Shown piece after piece: positions 45,759-59,142 of a stretch of DNA of 64,000 nucleotides. Both the position numbers and the translations under genes were made by a program. The notes beneath the pieces were generated by a model that was given only the letters and a program-made list of their open reading frames with translations, was not told the DNA's origin and ran no database searches. Origin of the DNA: Filosporella fistucella (taxonomy: Eukaryota; Ascomycota; Leotiomycetes; Helotiales); the NCBI GenBank assembly GCA_030077755.1, contig JAQJZZ010000018.1, positions 2,108,001 to 2,172,000 on the forward strand, given 5' to 3'. How positions within the stretch are numbered: position 1 is the stretch's first letter; every line of letters begins with the position of its first letter.

Positions 45759-47705
45759 AATGCAATAGACTACGTCAAAGATTTGACAGATAGACTAGAG
45801 ATTGGAATAATATCAAATATAAAACATCTACCATTCTTTGGGGATTCATAAACACGAGGGCTTTTTTGCTTTCTTTTTCTTACCAATGCGTGATGTATGG
45901 ACTACTAACTCAAAGTTTTCAGCCATCTACCTGATTCGGAGCTTTTGCTACGGATTGTAACATAGTATAGTGTTGTTTACCTGATTTCAAGACGTCGATG
46001 CCATGGTGATACGAATACAAGGCATCACAAAAGAAATCTAGAATTTGATGTTATCGATTCTGGAAAGTGCCACAAGCTCTATCCTCCTCGTCAACCGTCT
46101 CAGCTTCCCCACCTCCGTGTAACTTGACTCCGCCACTGTCGCGCAGCTGCCGTGAAACTCTCCATCCGCTCATGCTCATACTCATCTGATTATCCATATG
46201 TATTTCATCCAAAAGTATATCGTATACAAACCAAACGACTGTGTACTCGTCACCCCAGACACATCCTCGGCAGCTACCGAACCCTGCAACATGAGGGCCA
46301 ACTTCTGCCACCGTCGCACCAACGCACCAACGCACCAACATTGGCGTTGACGGCTCTAAATCAACCTCACATGCTCAACGCTTTTCTGAGATGTCAATCG
46401 TTGACATATCGTGTACTTGCATTCTATCAACGAAGGAGAAAGGCCCGAAGAAGACCTCAGCAGTTACAAGTCACTCTGTATATTATTACGAGCTAGTGTG
46501 CTGCGCGTTCGACTCGCCGTTCGCGATTTTTATGGTACGCCTGCTTCTCAAGTGACGGCAGGTTAGATGTCCGGCTTGAACAATATGTTACACATCTAGA
46601 GGTCGTCATTTGACTCGCAATTATCTTCCAAAAGCTCACACTTGCACGTCTTATCTTCTAGGCACCAGTGTAGAGGTCGCGCGACAATTATTTTGACTGC
46701 ACAAACGAAGGCAAACCCGAGATCGTCAGGTAGATCAGCTATTTTGTCCGTCCTAACTCTGCCTTTGTAGCTTCGGGTAATCTCTCCGATATCCACAGCT
46801 GGACGTTGCTTAGCAACGCAGGATGGGAAGTAAATTCTCTTTACGTGTTATTATATTTTTATACTAGTTGCGCCTTTAGTCAGGGCGCTTTCCGCAGCCG
46901 TAGCAGACTACCATCGTTTTCGGCTCTAGTATGCCACTATCGGGGTATTCCAGCTTATGTGCCCAGCCAACGAAGAATCCCAAATCTCTCTCATCCCGAA
47001 ACTTAGATTTCATGACCTGATCTCCTTCCGCCCGTCGAGCCATGGCGCACAAGTAGTTTGTGATCTAAGGGCACCGTCCGCTATAATCCCCGAATGGTCA
47101 CGTTTGATTGGCACGTATGCGCCGAGACCACAATGACATTCCACATCTCAACTTGCTTCGCATCTTCAAATTCCTCGCGCTGAAAATAAAGAGGGCTTGC
47201 ATCAGATCGACTCGAGACAGTGCCCCTCTCCTACCTGGTCTTGATGTTATCGACGGAAAGTATCTGGCCCCCTCGTACCTTTCTCCTTTTGGCAATTTGT
47301 TTTGGACCTTATGGTCCTTCACACGATTAAATAGAGCGTCTCCGTCCTGTGTACTCGATCGAAAGTGCTACACAAATTTTGTACGCCCTCGATTTGCAAG
47401 GGCCGAATTCTCAAGTCATTTGAATCCTCATTCCCATTATTATTGAATTTTTGGGCACCTAACTTTTAGCTTATCCATACCTCACACAAACCAAACGCGC
47501 ATCACATCATATCACATCATCACCACACAAATACAAATACAAATAGAATCCGAGCCCTAATTGACAAACCGTGATCCGGTCTTTTTATCGTATTCAACCG
47601 AGATCTGGGGCACGGTATCAATATAAATTCTCAGCCACTTGGCCTTTTCATTTACCCAGTTTTCCCCATCATTTCCCTTGTCGCTACATTTTACCCCATA
47701 CAATC
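45759..47705. other. 1.9-kb intergenic region upstream of the GH81 gene
   Basis: No gene supported. A GCACCAAC octamer is repeated three times at 46316-46339. GTTCGACTC at about 46507 resembles a tRNA T-loop, but no tRNA folds around it. The last 250 bases (CACATCAT repeats, ACAAATACAAATAC) look like a fungal promoter and leader. Confidence 0.55.
46316..46339. repeat. GCACCAAC octamer x3
   Basis: Three exact head-to-tail copies of an 8-base unit. Minor low-copy tandem repeat. Confidence 0.9.
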
Positions 47706-50529
47706 ATGAAAAATTCAGCTTGGCTAACATTTATTGGGGCCCTCACTGTCAGTGCTGGGCCTTTGCGCAGGAGACAAGCTTGCGTAGGTTCTCCGATTTC
47801 GACATCTACAGCTGTTGTTACAGTTCCACCAACTACTGTCACGATTTTTCCGAGCTCCGTATCCCAGCCAGGCGGAATTTTCTTTGCTACTGTGAGCACT
47901 TCATCAGTATCAGCAAATGTGTCTGTGATCACTACCTCAACGAGCTCTGGAACGGCCCAGATTTTGCCCTCCTTGAGTACTCAAACACCTGAAACCACTG
48001 GAATTATTGTGACTGGTTTCAATACCACCGGATACCCTACCTCTGCCCCTCTCATCAGCACCTCTATTTCCAGCCCTACGTCCACCATCTCGGCCACAGC
48101 TACATTATCGTCTGCACGAACCAGCGTGGCCCAGGGAACGACATCAGACAACATTTTCCAACCTGTCGCTACTGATGCACCACCATCTGTATTCGGGACT
48201 CGATCTGATCACCCAGTGCCGAGACTGGGAATCGCGTCTCAAGATCATCCCGTTGGTACTAACAAGTTTTATGCCAATTTCTTCCTTGGTAGTCAAACTG
48301 CAGGTACTTGGACGCATCCGTACTCGGTTGCGTGGTCCAAAGGAGGCGGAGCTAGTGGGAGTTGGGGAATGTCTATCACGCATATTGACACAAATCAAAG
48401 GGTGTTTGGACCTGATCCAAGCGCGAATCCTGCTCAATATTTCAGTACGTACCCGCTTGATTATTGTTAGTTTACACTCCCAGGAGGAAGCGAGCTTTAT
48501 TTGTGCCAGACCAGATATCGCCCGGCTCGCTTGTCTAAATGTCTGTGAATCAAACAGCTAATTCTTTGCAGTTAATCCTATTGGTATCCAATCACTGGTG
48601 CTCTCTGCAAATGAGCTCGGTGCATCAACCACATTGACTTCGGATACCCTCACTGCTTTCTCGGCCAACATCAATCTCTTACCAAGTCCTGGAGCAGCGC
48701 CAGCAATCACATTTCCCCTTGTTCAAGGCATGGGGTTCGTAACTGGTATTTTTACTGGTAGTACACCTGTACTCCGAAGTGGTGTTCTCTTCCGCACTAT
48801 CACGAAATCTAGCAGAAACCCAAAGCCTGATGTGATGAAATTCACGATTCTACTTGAGGATGGCAAGACTTGGCTGTTATACGCATCTTCAGTTGACGGA
48901 GCCAATCTTGACTTCACTGTCGTCAGCAACAACCGGATCCAAGCAACATCAAACTTCAATGGCTTCATCCAGATCGCGAAATTGCCGGAAGGTGCTTCGG
49001 ATTCAGTGTTTGATTCCGCAGCCGGTGCTTACGCTACTACTGTTTCTCTGACAGGTAGCGCAAATGGTGCATCTGGTTCTTACACCTTCTCCTTCGCCAA
49101 AGCAGGGCGCTCAGATTCTTCATTGGCTATGTTTGCACTTCCTCATCACTTGGTGTCTTTTGCTCCTCAGACAGCTTCAGCAGTCACTGATATCGCGCTT
49201 AATACCACTACCAAAGGTATTGCAAGAGCTGTTCTGGCCGACTCGTGGACAATGGTTGAAAATCTCCCTTCGACAATGGGATTTGATCCGTTAAGCCCAT
49301 CCGCGGGGAATCAAAAGTTTGCAAAGAGCGATGCGACTATTGCTGCTATTCAAAATGTTGCTGCAAGTGAGGTTTCTCAAGATATGAACGCTCAAACGGA
49401 TCTTGATTCTATGTATTTCAGTGGAAAGGTACATTCATCTCCTACTTTCATAATTAATTAAACTAACAAGCAATAGGCACTTGCCAAATTCGGACAAATC
49501 GTCTATTCACTCAGCGATCTCCTTAGCTCTCCTTCCATCGCCCAAGCCGGTCTCAATAACCTAAAAGAAGCATTCGCCCGCTTCGCGACAAATACTCAAC
49601 GGTTCCCGCTCGTCTACGAATCCGCCTGGGGCGGTCTAGTATCTTCCGCATCCTACACAACTGGCGACGCTGGCGTAGATTTCGGAAACACCTACTACAA
49701 CGATCACCACTTCCACTACGGCTACTTCATCCTCACTGCCGCCTACATCGGCTATCTGGATCCCAACTGGCTCACACCAGCTAACAAAGCATTCGTCAAT
49801 GCGCTTGTAAGAGACATCGCCAATCCCAGCGGGCAAGACAAATATTTCCCCGTTTCGCGAAACTTTGACTGGTATCACGGCCACAGCTGGGCTCACGGGC
49901 TCTACGAAACCTTCGATGGAAAGAATGAGGAATCTTCCTCTGAAGATTCCATGAGTGCCTACGCTATCAAAATGTGGGGTCGTACAATCGGCGATGCTAA
50001 TATGGAAGCAAGAGGCAATCTCCAACTAGCAATCACAGCCCGCTCTCTACAATCCTATTTCCTATACACATCCGACAACATTATCCAACCATCCAATTTC
50101 ATCGGCAATAAAGTGTCTGGTATCCTATTCGAGAATAAGATCGACCACACAACCTATTTCGGGACAAATATAGAGTATATTCAAGGCATACATATGCTGC
50201 CTCTTCTTCCTTCCTCTGTTCTGACTAGGACACCGACATTCGTGCAGCAGGAATGGGATACATTTTTCTCGAATGGGAGAGCGGATAATGTGGCTGGTGG
50301 ATGGAAAGGGGTTTTGTATGCGAATCTCGCGCTAGTGAACCCGCAGGCTGCGTGGAATTTCTTTAGCCAGAGTGGGTTTGATGCTGGCTGGATTGACGGA
50401 GGGGCTAGTAGGACTTGGTATTTGGCTATGGCTGCTGGTATGTGCTTTTTACCCTAATCCTTTCCTGTGATTATTATGATTTTCTAAGGGCGGAGCTAAT
50501 CGTTCATAGGGCTCGGTGGCGCGGCTTAG
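47706..50529 (+). CDS. Secreted GH81 endo-1,3-beta-glucanase
   Basis: Exons 47706..48444, 48572..49428, 49477..50437 and 50510..50529 join over introns of 127, 48 and 72 nt (phases 1, 0, 1), giving 858 aa. The N terminus is a signal peptide (MKNSAWLTFIGALTVSAG) followed by a basic LRRR pair. A Ser/Thr-rich linker of about 140 residues follows, likely O-glycosylated. The GH81 module then begins (HPVGTNKFYANFFLGSQT, YFINPIGIQSLVLSA). Catalytic-region motifs are YYNDHHFHYGYFI, RNFDWYHGHSWAHGL and DGKNEESSSEDSM, which hold the acid Asp and nucleophile Glu in this family. The enzyme cleaves beta-1,3-glucan of cell walls during septum separation or remodelling. The last exon encodes only LGGAA and the stop and is easily missed. 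The linker makes it longer than yeast Eng2-type enzymes. Confidence 0.94.
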
Positions 50530-51135
50530 ATTCCAGGATCTGTTGGGATGAGGGAATGGAGATACTAACCCATAGCACGAACTCCTTCTACGATAAAAAC
50601 GACAGACACGAATTTACCGCCTCTACGCCTCCACGCTATTAATGACACGACCGAATGACCGACGAACGAACGATTAACGAGGGGCAAGCAATAAGGGTAG
50701 TGAGACGGATTTCATGATTTAGACATACATATTCTTATAGACTGGTTGGACTAGGCGTTAGGAAGGAATGGGATGGCGGTTTCGTTTTTTCGAATAGGGG
50801 AAGGATAGGGATTGGAGGAGGTTTAATATGGTATATATTTTCTTTGATACAGATATTTATAAGGCCATTAGGAAATGGGATGGGGAAGGAGAGGGGCGAT
50901 GGGGAGGAGAAAAGAGACTGGGGGCTTGGAGTTTGATTTGGATTTTGGATGTTGGATTTTGGAATTCGGAATTCGGAATTGGGGTTTGGATTTTGATTGG
51001 AGAGAGATTCAGAATAATATATTTTACTCCATATTGTGATTTTTTTACCAATGTGAGTGAGCGTGAATATATATAAAAAGGGAAAGGGGTTTCGCGTGTG
51101 CTATCCATACATTACCAATATGTCGGTACTCCTTT
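50530..51135. other. Intergenic between converging genes, low complexity
   Basis: 606 bp; contains GACGAACGAACG-like and GGAATTCGGAATTC-like short repeats and a purine-rich stretch near 50880-51000. No gene supported. Confidence 0.6.
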
Positions 51136-54100
51136 TTAAATATAATCGTCTGCATCTGCATTCCTCAAAAAGATTCTCGCCAACTCGTCTCCCCCAGCCG
51201 CAGCAAGTGCCATCCAGTGCCGAGCAAGAACAAGTTCCGTACTACGCTTTTCCTTCTCCTTTCCCTTCCCCTTATTGTCACCATCTTCAGGAAATCCCTT
51301 GAATATCTCGCCCGGTTTACTAAAAGGGGCCACAGCTCTCTCGACGGATTCCGGATATATCAGGTAAAATAAAGCCAGCTCTCTCTGCGCCATAGGCTCA
51401 CCCGTTTTCGCAGCAATGACGAGGAATCTTCCCGCATCTTCAAGCGTGTATTTGGACGGCTCCACAGGTTCCATTGCTGTGGTACTACCGTAAAGTCCCT
51501 TTACATTTCCTTTGTTCCCATGATGCTGGATGACCTCGGTAGCAACTTCTGTCATTGTGCGGTAGACATCCTGCTTCAGCTCAAGGGTAGCGCTAGAAAG
51601 CTGCCAAAAGGTTCCACCATAGTCAGTTTTATCCAGTAGACGGGCAGGTATGAAGGCTGAAATTAGCTGGAGATCCTGGAATAGTGTTTTTGGTCGAGTG
51701 TCAGGGTCTGAGATGAGAGCTTTAAAAACCTTGATGACTTCGGGCGAGCTTGGAGGTTTCATATTTGTCTCTTTGGAAGTTTTCGAGGTCCGTGATTTAG
51801 TCTTATTCTGCTTCGTTGATTTCAAAAATGTAGTAATAGCTGCCGCTAAGTCGTCCAGTATTTCGAGCTTCGAAAATGGATTAGGATGGCTAGAGAATTG
51901 CTTGAGAAGTTTTTGGAATACTGTATGCCAAGGAAACTCGCCCTCATCGAGATATCTGGTGAAATCGTGTTGACTCCTTGCCTCCCCAGAGGAAGATAAA
52001 TTCCGTAGCCAAGCGGGCCCTACAGGAGAGTCGGATAGAGTGCCTATTTTTTTACTTTGCGACCCCTCTTCTTCTACTGGTTCTTCCCTACGCTTCGTTT
52101 TAGCCTCTTCTGTGGCTGGAACAGTGCCAACTGTGGCCTGTCCCTCGAAGGATTTAGTTTGCTTTTGTGGCTGTTGAGCATTCGAGATAGTGATTTCAAC
52201 AAATTCCCTACCAATTTCGGATGAAAACCAACCATCAATAGCACTGAATCCTCCCGACATAGCAGAAAAATCGCTTAGCAGTAGACTGGTAAGAGATCTT
52301 TCCAAGTCTATCAAAAACCTTTGTTTGGCGCCTGGGTGCCATTTAGGTTTTTTCGAATGATCGGGGCGGACGTGGTGAGATTTATCTAGGCGTGTTGAGT
52401 TTGACTCTTGTCCTCCCAGAAAGTCCAGCGAACTGCGAAGCCCGAAAAACGGTTCTGATAACTTGCTCTCTCGAGCTCCATATGTAGTTCGGGGTTCGAC
52501 CTCTGGTACTTTCGCCATGGAGCTCTCTCGCTGGAACAGGATACTTGTCCATATTATAGGACTGTCGAGCGCAGTATCGCCAACTAGTTTTTTGACACAG
52601 CTGTGAACCAGTTCACAATACCTAGGCATCTCTTCTTCCCCTAGGCAGATATTCTCGATTTGATTTTGGAGTAACCAGTTGCTCGTAAGACTGGATTGCT
52701 CGTCAGACAGCTTGTTCCATCCACAATAAGTTCTGTAAGTGCTGAACAAGTCAATGTGCGTTCGATCTAGGCCCAGTAAATCTTGCGTGGCACCACTAAA
52801 TTTCCTCTGGTTGACTACGGCGGGCTTCTTTGGTGGTTCCATGAGAGCAACTACCATATTTCGAGCTGCTTCATAGGCAGCAGAGTTTCGTACATCAGTT
52901 GTATACCACATTTTAAAGCGAAACGCAGTTTGCTGTGACAAAGTTGTTTCAAATGCCATGCGGTATTTATCTTGTCGCTGCAGTGCGTCCCCTAATGCCG
53001 ACAGGGAAGCTTTGATTGCAGTAGACATACGCCTGATTGAGGCGCGAGGTTCTCGCGCAAAGATATTTAGCAGTGCAGCATAATAGTCTCTTGTTAAACT
53101 CTCTGATGTGATACCCTTTAAAACATTAAGAGCGGTCCAATATTGGTGAGCATCTGCGAACGCCGACTGGGCCATACATTGTCTCTGTGCAGTAGTGAGC
53201 ATAGATGGTAAGTCTGAAGGGTTAGAGTTCGTGCCAAGTTTTGAGTACTTCAGTAACGTGGAATACGACTCTGGGGAAGAAAATTCTCTTTCGGGAGGTT
53301 TGACTGTGCCGCTGGTCTTTTTCGTACTCTCCAGATAGCCATGAGCTGGAATAGCGAAACTCTTACTCCTCAATCTGCTACCTGACTGCATGGCAGGGCC
53401 AACTGCATGGCTTCCAAGTAATTTGAAAACTGCATTCTTCAGCTGGTGGTAAGTCTGCGAAGAATCTAAGCCAGGTGCCGAATCATCGCTATCACTGCTG
53501 CAACTCTCATCGGATTCATCTGCATGGTTGTCGCTCTCGGAATTGCGAGTGTGGAGTATTTTCCCATCTGAGGAAAGGGGTATGATTGCCCAGTGTTTCA
53601 CCAAAGTAATCCGATCCGTAGAGGAGTCAGAATCGTCACATAAGCGACATATTTCAGCGGTGGCTTCTAGTAGAAGAGATTCCTCGGATTCCGTGTGTTC
53701 CTCGAAGGAGTCTTGGGCAAACGATGGCAAGTGTATATTGTCCATCTCAAGATCAGAAAGCAGCGGTGCGCGGGATTGCGTCACCGAACTTGCGTCTGTG
53801 TGTGTGGAGTAATCACTATGGCTGAAAACTGAAGCAGCTACAGAAGAGGCGCGAGAAGTACCAATAACGCTTGAAGTGTCGTATGTAGGAGGAGCGTGTA
53901 TTCCTAGAGTCGCTACTGATGCCGACAGCCTTTGACTCCGGGGGAAAAGGGATTTCACAACTGAAACAACCTCCATTGGACTGATGATCAAGAATTGACT
54001 CTGCTGTTCCAGATTTTCTGTTGAACGACTTGGATTGGGGGAGACAGTTCTCGAATCAGGGAGTGTATCAAAAAGGCTGAGGATACTATTGATGTGATTG

Positions 54101-57100
54101 ATTATTGAGGGTGACGCCAGGGGTTTTTCATTCTCAATGGAGGTTGACGACATGGATCTTGGTTTCCTATTTTTGAGAGCAGGCATTAGGGAAATCCAAA
54201 ATTCCAAATTCTAAAGCTCAAGCTTACCATAATGTGTCAACAACCAGTCGATGGGCTCTAAGTGCAATCTCATGGAGTATTATGCGCCTACCATGTTCGG
54301 TGATGTGGCTCGTTAACATCATTCCATGGCACTGAAAAAGTCAGCTAAGTTCCATATTGATTTGAAAAAGTCACACCTACCTCAGGATAAGTCAATGCTT
54401 CAAGTAGGAAGACGGAAGACAACCAGCTCGCTACTAGGAACCTTTTTGTACTTAATTGACGTTTTGTATCCAATTGCTGAACGATGGCGCCTCCAAGTTC
54501 GATCAACCCTTCAGGGATAACCGCCGCGTCACGGTTCCCCATAATGCAAAAAAGCTCCTCTACTGCGTTGGTGTAAAAATTCTCTACAAGGCTTCGTTCC
54601 TTGAAATCTGGGGGGAGGCGGTTCGATCTAGTCCGGCGACTTTGCACGTCTGATTGAGGCTTCAAGAGAAAGGCGCCATCACTGTAAACTTGCATCAAGT
54701 AATTTTCCAAGCTGCTTCGACCTCTCCAATCGTGTGACGAAGTCCAAATGTTGAGGACACCGCACAGGAACATATCACCGTTGCGAGTTTGATTGGTGAT
54801 CAGCTTCGCACACACTGCTGCCCACATTTTAATTCTCCTAACGTAATCATCTGAGTGTAGTCCATCAGCGTGGAAGCATGTGTGGATCAGTGTAGTCAAC
54901 GGGTCAAGCTGGTCGAGTGAGTAAGCCAATTCGTTAACTTGGGAGGTATTAATATTGTCCCTTGGTGTGTCACGAGTACGCTGTTGCAATATAGACTCGT
55001 TCAAGTCTAGTCTCCTGTGCCGTTCAGTCATAATTTGGACCTCAGCAGTCGTCAAAGAAGCGATGCGCCTGGCCAAAAATTCTGGATCATTCCGGACTCT
55101 GGATATGAACCTGAGAACAGAATGTCTGAGCCTGGCAGGCATGATCTCTAGAAATGACGAATCTTGAGTGTCCGATGAGTTATTGGCTGAACTAGTGGAG
55201 GGAACTGGACCTTGTTGATCCTCATCGCACAGCTTCTTGAGGTCAAACAATCTTTGGTAAAGCATGGAAAATTTGTTCTTGTCTTCATGCCGATAACAAT
55301 CGACCAATTTACGATGTGTGGTTTCCGCGTGACGTGATAGTCTTGCATACAAGTCCGTTGAAATGAGGAGTCTGGTTAATTCATCGCTGACCCTAGCCAG
55401 CTGCTGGCTTTGATATCGTGAATGTTCGACCAAATTTGCGAGTTGCTCGAGTGTCATGAGTTTGGTGTCGTTGTTCATTGAACTGATTTTTGGGCCAAGG
55501 TACTGAGATGTATCCGAAATTAGCGGAAGTCGAGACGACATCGGTGTGGCAGGAGCATTCTGAGAATCTTTTCGAATGGACTTTGGTACTTGCTCAGGAG
55601 AAGTATTTTGATAGAATGTAACTTCAGTAATCTGTCCCACGTATTGCTCTTGTTCGGGATTGTTAATATGAAGTCGTCTCTCTTCCACTCCTACGGTGCT
55701 GTTTGCTTTAGATTCTCCATCGTGCAGTATTGAAGGAGTATCGACCATGAGATTGCCATCCTTGGGTTCAGTCGCGGATGCCTCGACCATATCTTCGCTC
55801 GGAGTATCTCCTGTTGCGGTGAGAGCAGGCTGTTTTATTTTGGCTAGATCGTGATCTTGCTTGATTTGGGGGTCTAACGTGTTAGCGGCGTCTATGTTTG
55901 CAAAATGTCTCCGAGCTTGATCTTTTACATCGTGAATTGTTGGTAGAAGAACGCTTTCAGCCTTGAGGCCAATTTTGATATCCTCAAATGTTGCAGACAG
56001 TGGGATGACATGAGATTCCCCGAAGGCATCTGATGACACAACATGCCCATAGATATCGAAACTATTGCGATTGCAAACCCAGGACCCACTATCGCCCATG
56101 CGTAACACTGAAAATTAGATTAGAGATAGTTAGAGAGACATGGAATCGAAAAATATTACCTGAACCATCAGATAACTTCAAGTCGTACGTTGTGGCGAAG
56201 TTAGTGCCTGGTGATAAGAGGAGGAAAGACGGTACAGAGGACAGAGTTCCATACCGAACTCCACTGACACCACTCATCAACATAACACTTTGCTCCGACA
56301 ACATGGTCCACTGCACCTCTAATGTGTCCAAACAAACTTGAACACGTTTACTTTTGCTCTCATCGGAGCTGGCGTCCTCAGGAAACACAAGATTAGGCTT
56401 GCAAAACCGAGCATCTTCAATTTCGAGTAACGCCCAGTCGAGGTTCCTGCCATCTAGCATCCCAGCGGTATACTGAGAGGTTAATGAAACATGGCCTACT
56501 TTTCTGCAGATTGATGAAGGATCAATTTCTTCTGCCTCTGAATCGAAGCTCACCTCCCAAGTTTGGTTCATCATTGATTGAATATCATGGTCGAACTCTA
56601 GGTTCAGTTGTATCTCTTCATCTGTATCAGAACACTGATCTTCATCTGAGTAATAGTCATCCTCAATGTCGCTTTTATCGTCAGGTCCATCAACACATTC
56701 TTCTGATTGGCAGACCAACTTGTTATCATCGTCTTTGTGAGCTACATGGCCAGCCGTCAGCCCATAGATATTGACCTTGGAATCTCCCTGGTGCACTTTG
56801 ATCAAACCCCCGATCGTGGCAAAGCGATGACCGGATATGTGATCTGTCTTGATTCCCATGCCACATAGAGTGAGTGGATCTGATTCATCTTCAAGGAGAT
56901 CGCGAGCGTAAATGTTCGTAAATAAAGATGCAGCCTGTCGAACAGGAGGAAGAGCGCGGACCAAGATTTTGAATGATGGAAAGCCCGCATCTTTTTCCGG
57001 GGGTTGGTATTCATGTAGAACGTCTTTCTGGTGGAAAAACTTTTTGACTCTCTTCTCAACATCTTTCCTACACTGGATCACAACCCAAGGACGGGCTGTT

Positions 57101-57585
57101 GCTTCGCTTTCTCCCAAGATTTTTAGTTTTATAGAGACGTCCCCAATCCCGGCTTTGGCCCCATTCTTGAGGAAGTCATAAAGGCGCCTGTTGAACAATT
57201 CCGACAAATCTTTGAACCGGTTTTGCGTTGAGTCGGGGATGGTTCTGTCAAAGACTTTGAGTTGCGTAACCCTTCTGGGGATCAGTTTCCTTTCAGGAAG
57301 GACGACGCCATCTGTAGAGGTATAAAGAGGGGTTGGAAAAGTATGCTGAGTGACTAAGGAGGCGGAAATGGAAGCATATCCTGAGTCAACTTCCGTTGAA
57401 TTCGTAGTCCTAGAAGCACAGCGTTCGAGCTGAGGCAGAGATGTCTCTGCTGATGATACTGTGTTTTGGTGACATTCCTGTGATGGTAATGATACTAGGC
57501 TAGAGGCGTCAGGTGGCCTTCGCGCTTCGGTTGGGTGATGAGCGACATAAGCAACCTCCATTGTCGATAAAGTGGTCGTCGACAT
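51136..57585 (-). CDS. Giant protein: serine-protease domain fused to a RasGAP-like region
   Basis: Four exons (56160..57585, 54381..56107, 54228..54331, 51136..54166) join over introns of 52, 49 and 61 nt (GTAATA...TTCAG; GTAGGT...CAG; GTAAGC...ATAG), phases 1, 0 and 2, giving 2095 aa. Every in-phase junction removes a stop. Residues 270-490 carry a chymotrypsin-like triad: TAGH (His280), LDWALLEIE (Asp383) and MGDSGSW (Ser482), with a long Asp/Glu-rich insertion after the His. A disordered linker (about 535-690) leads to a helical region. About 795-1090 resembles RasGAP: VLRFISRVRNDPEFL, FLVASWLSSVFLLEALTYPECHGMM, HGRRIILHEIALRAHR. The C terminus (RFLVIAAKTGEPMAQRELALFYL, ARHWMALAAAGGDELA) is Sel1-like. 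The RasGAP assignment is tentative; the triad is visible but activity is untested. The first ATG (57585) is preferred over one at 57561. Confidence 0.8.
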
Positions 57586-57925
57586 CACTTCTCTCCATTT
57601 TCATCTCACCACATGTTACTGTGGGTTTTGAACCCGAATCGAAGGGTTTCCAAATGAAATGAAAAATGAGGCTACACAGCGAACAGCGAGATTGTAGTTG
57701 CGTGCATGGCTTGCACTGCCCCGCTTTACCGCATACAGACACCAGATGTTCAGCTCAACAACGCCAAGCAGGGGTTCCGAATAAGCCACGATGAATGTTA
57801 CTTAATCGCTGTGTAGCTTTGTGAGGCATGCGAGGCATTCTTTCTATATACATATTCACCATCGTCTTCTAGTAGAACATATTTGAGCCTTGAAACCTAT
57901 TCAGTATTTGGAATCCGCTACGACC
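57586..57925. promoter_or_regulatory. Divergent intergenic region between the protease fusion and the C-tail membrane protein
   Basis: 340 bp between start codons. No clear TATA box or known operator; shared-promoter role is inferred from orientation. Confidence 0.45.
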
Positions 57926-59142
57926 ATGCAGCTCGAAAGGTTAACAGAAGCACAACTGGAAGTACTTGGCAACGTGCTGTGGTCATGGCCACTCCATATT
58001 CAATGTTCAGAGAACAGGTCAAGCTCAGAACAGTATATTCGGTCGAAACGTCTGGGAAAATTCTTCGATTATTATAGAGCATTAACTGCATCTTACGACC
58101 CCGATGTCAAAACTAATGAACAATCCGCCGTGTCAACACACGAGGATCTCTTCCGGATCATCAAGATTTTGAAAGAAGAAAGTTCCAAGACGAGGGCGGA
58201 GATCGTTAGATTAATATTCGCTAATGACGAACAAGGCTCGCAAACGACATCAGATCAAGAAAATGTAGTCAATATGGCAGTTAAGGCGATGCTGATGATA
58301 AATTGCACAGCCGAGACACCATCATCCAATCTGCTCGAAGATGGCGTCACTCAAGCCCATTGGAGACCAGAGGTCACTCTCGTTCAATATCTGAACGAGT
58401 GCTTTCCTCTGACCGACCATCCGAGCCTCAACGACCAAGAAGAGTTAAAGTTCCTTGACATTAAGAAATCCCTGACTGCAAAGAAACTGAAGAAACACGC
58501 CAGTGTCAAATTTCGCCCAACGGATGATCTGCGTCGCCATCTAGTTTTCGACCATAAATCGGCTGTACTAGAGGTATATCACCATACCGCTTTCTTGAAA
58601 GAACATTTGCGACTCACAAGAGATCAATGCGGCAATATAAGCGATGCTGAAGCTCTGAAACTGTATGTATAACCTTGCATAACTACTCAATGAAAGGTTT
58701 TCAATCAGCTAACCAGTCTCAAAGCGGTGCTCTACCCCGTCAACTGGCTCTCGAAACTCTCGACTCTATCCAAAAAATCCTCTTTCCACTTTCAGATCCC
58801 AAATCGAGGAGTCTCCTCCGTTCACTCACTAGGACAGCCTCTTTTGACCCAGACACTCTTCGGTTCGAGTCTGCCTCTATTCGAAAGGACAACGAAAGAG
58901 ATATCCGATATCATTATCTAGGAGCCCGTCTCATAGATCTATATGATGAGCTAGAAACGCCAACTGCAAGAGGACTGGAAAAGTGGTTTGAGAGGAAAAG
59001 TGGTGCAAGGTATGTGATGATGGCCACGTTGATTGGTGTAATTATTGCGGTCATGTTTGGGATGTTGGGTATTGCACTTAGCGGATATCAGGCCTGGTTG
59101 GCTTATCAACAGTGGCAACATCCCGTGCAGGCTCCACGATAA
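57926..59142 (+). CDS. Fungal C-tail membrane protein, function unknown
   Basis: Exons 57926..58662 and 58725..59142 are joined over a 62-nt intron (GTATGT donor, GCTAAC branch, AAAG acceptor, phase 2), giving 384 aa. It belongs to a family I recognise by wording from many Pezizomycotina but without known role: VLWSWPLHIQ, WRPEVTLVQYLNECFP, FRPTDDLRRHLVFD, VLEVYHHTAFLKEHLRLT, GALPRQLALETLDSIQKILFPL and EKWFERKSGARYVMMATLIG. The last 50 residues form one transmembrane helix (YVMMATLIGVIIAVMFGMLGIAL) followed by a short polar tail. A C-terminally anchored protein facing the cytosol is thus likely. No enzymatic motif is visible. The ATG at 57926 was chosen because the upstream in-frame start is TTG. 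Divergent from the protease fusion. Confidence 0.85.

Noticed and set aside
46495..46560. tRNA-like T-loop GTTCGACTC
   Set aside because: Flanking bases do not form a T-stem, and no acceptor or anticodon arm can be drawn.
54153..54207. Separate start for a 1023-codon gene near 54186
   Set aside because: An upstream exon (54228-54331) and two well-formed introns give in-phase continuity with the preceding frame, so the separate start is not needed.
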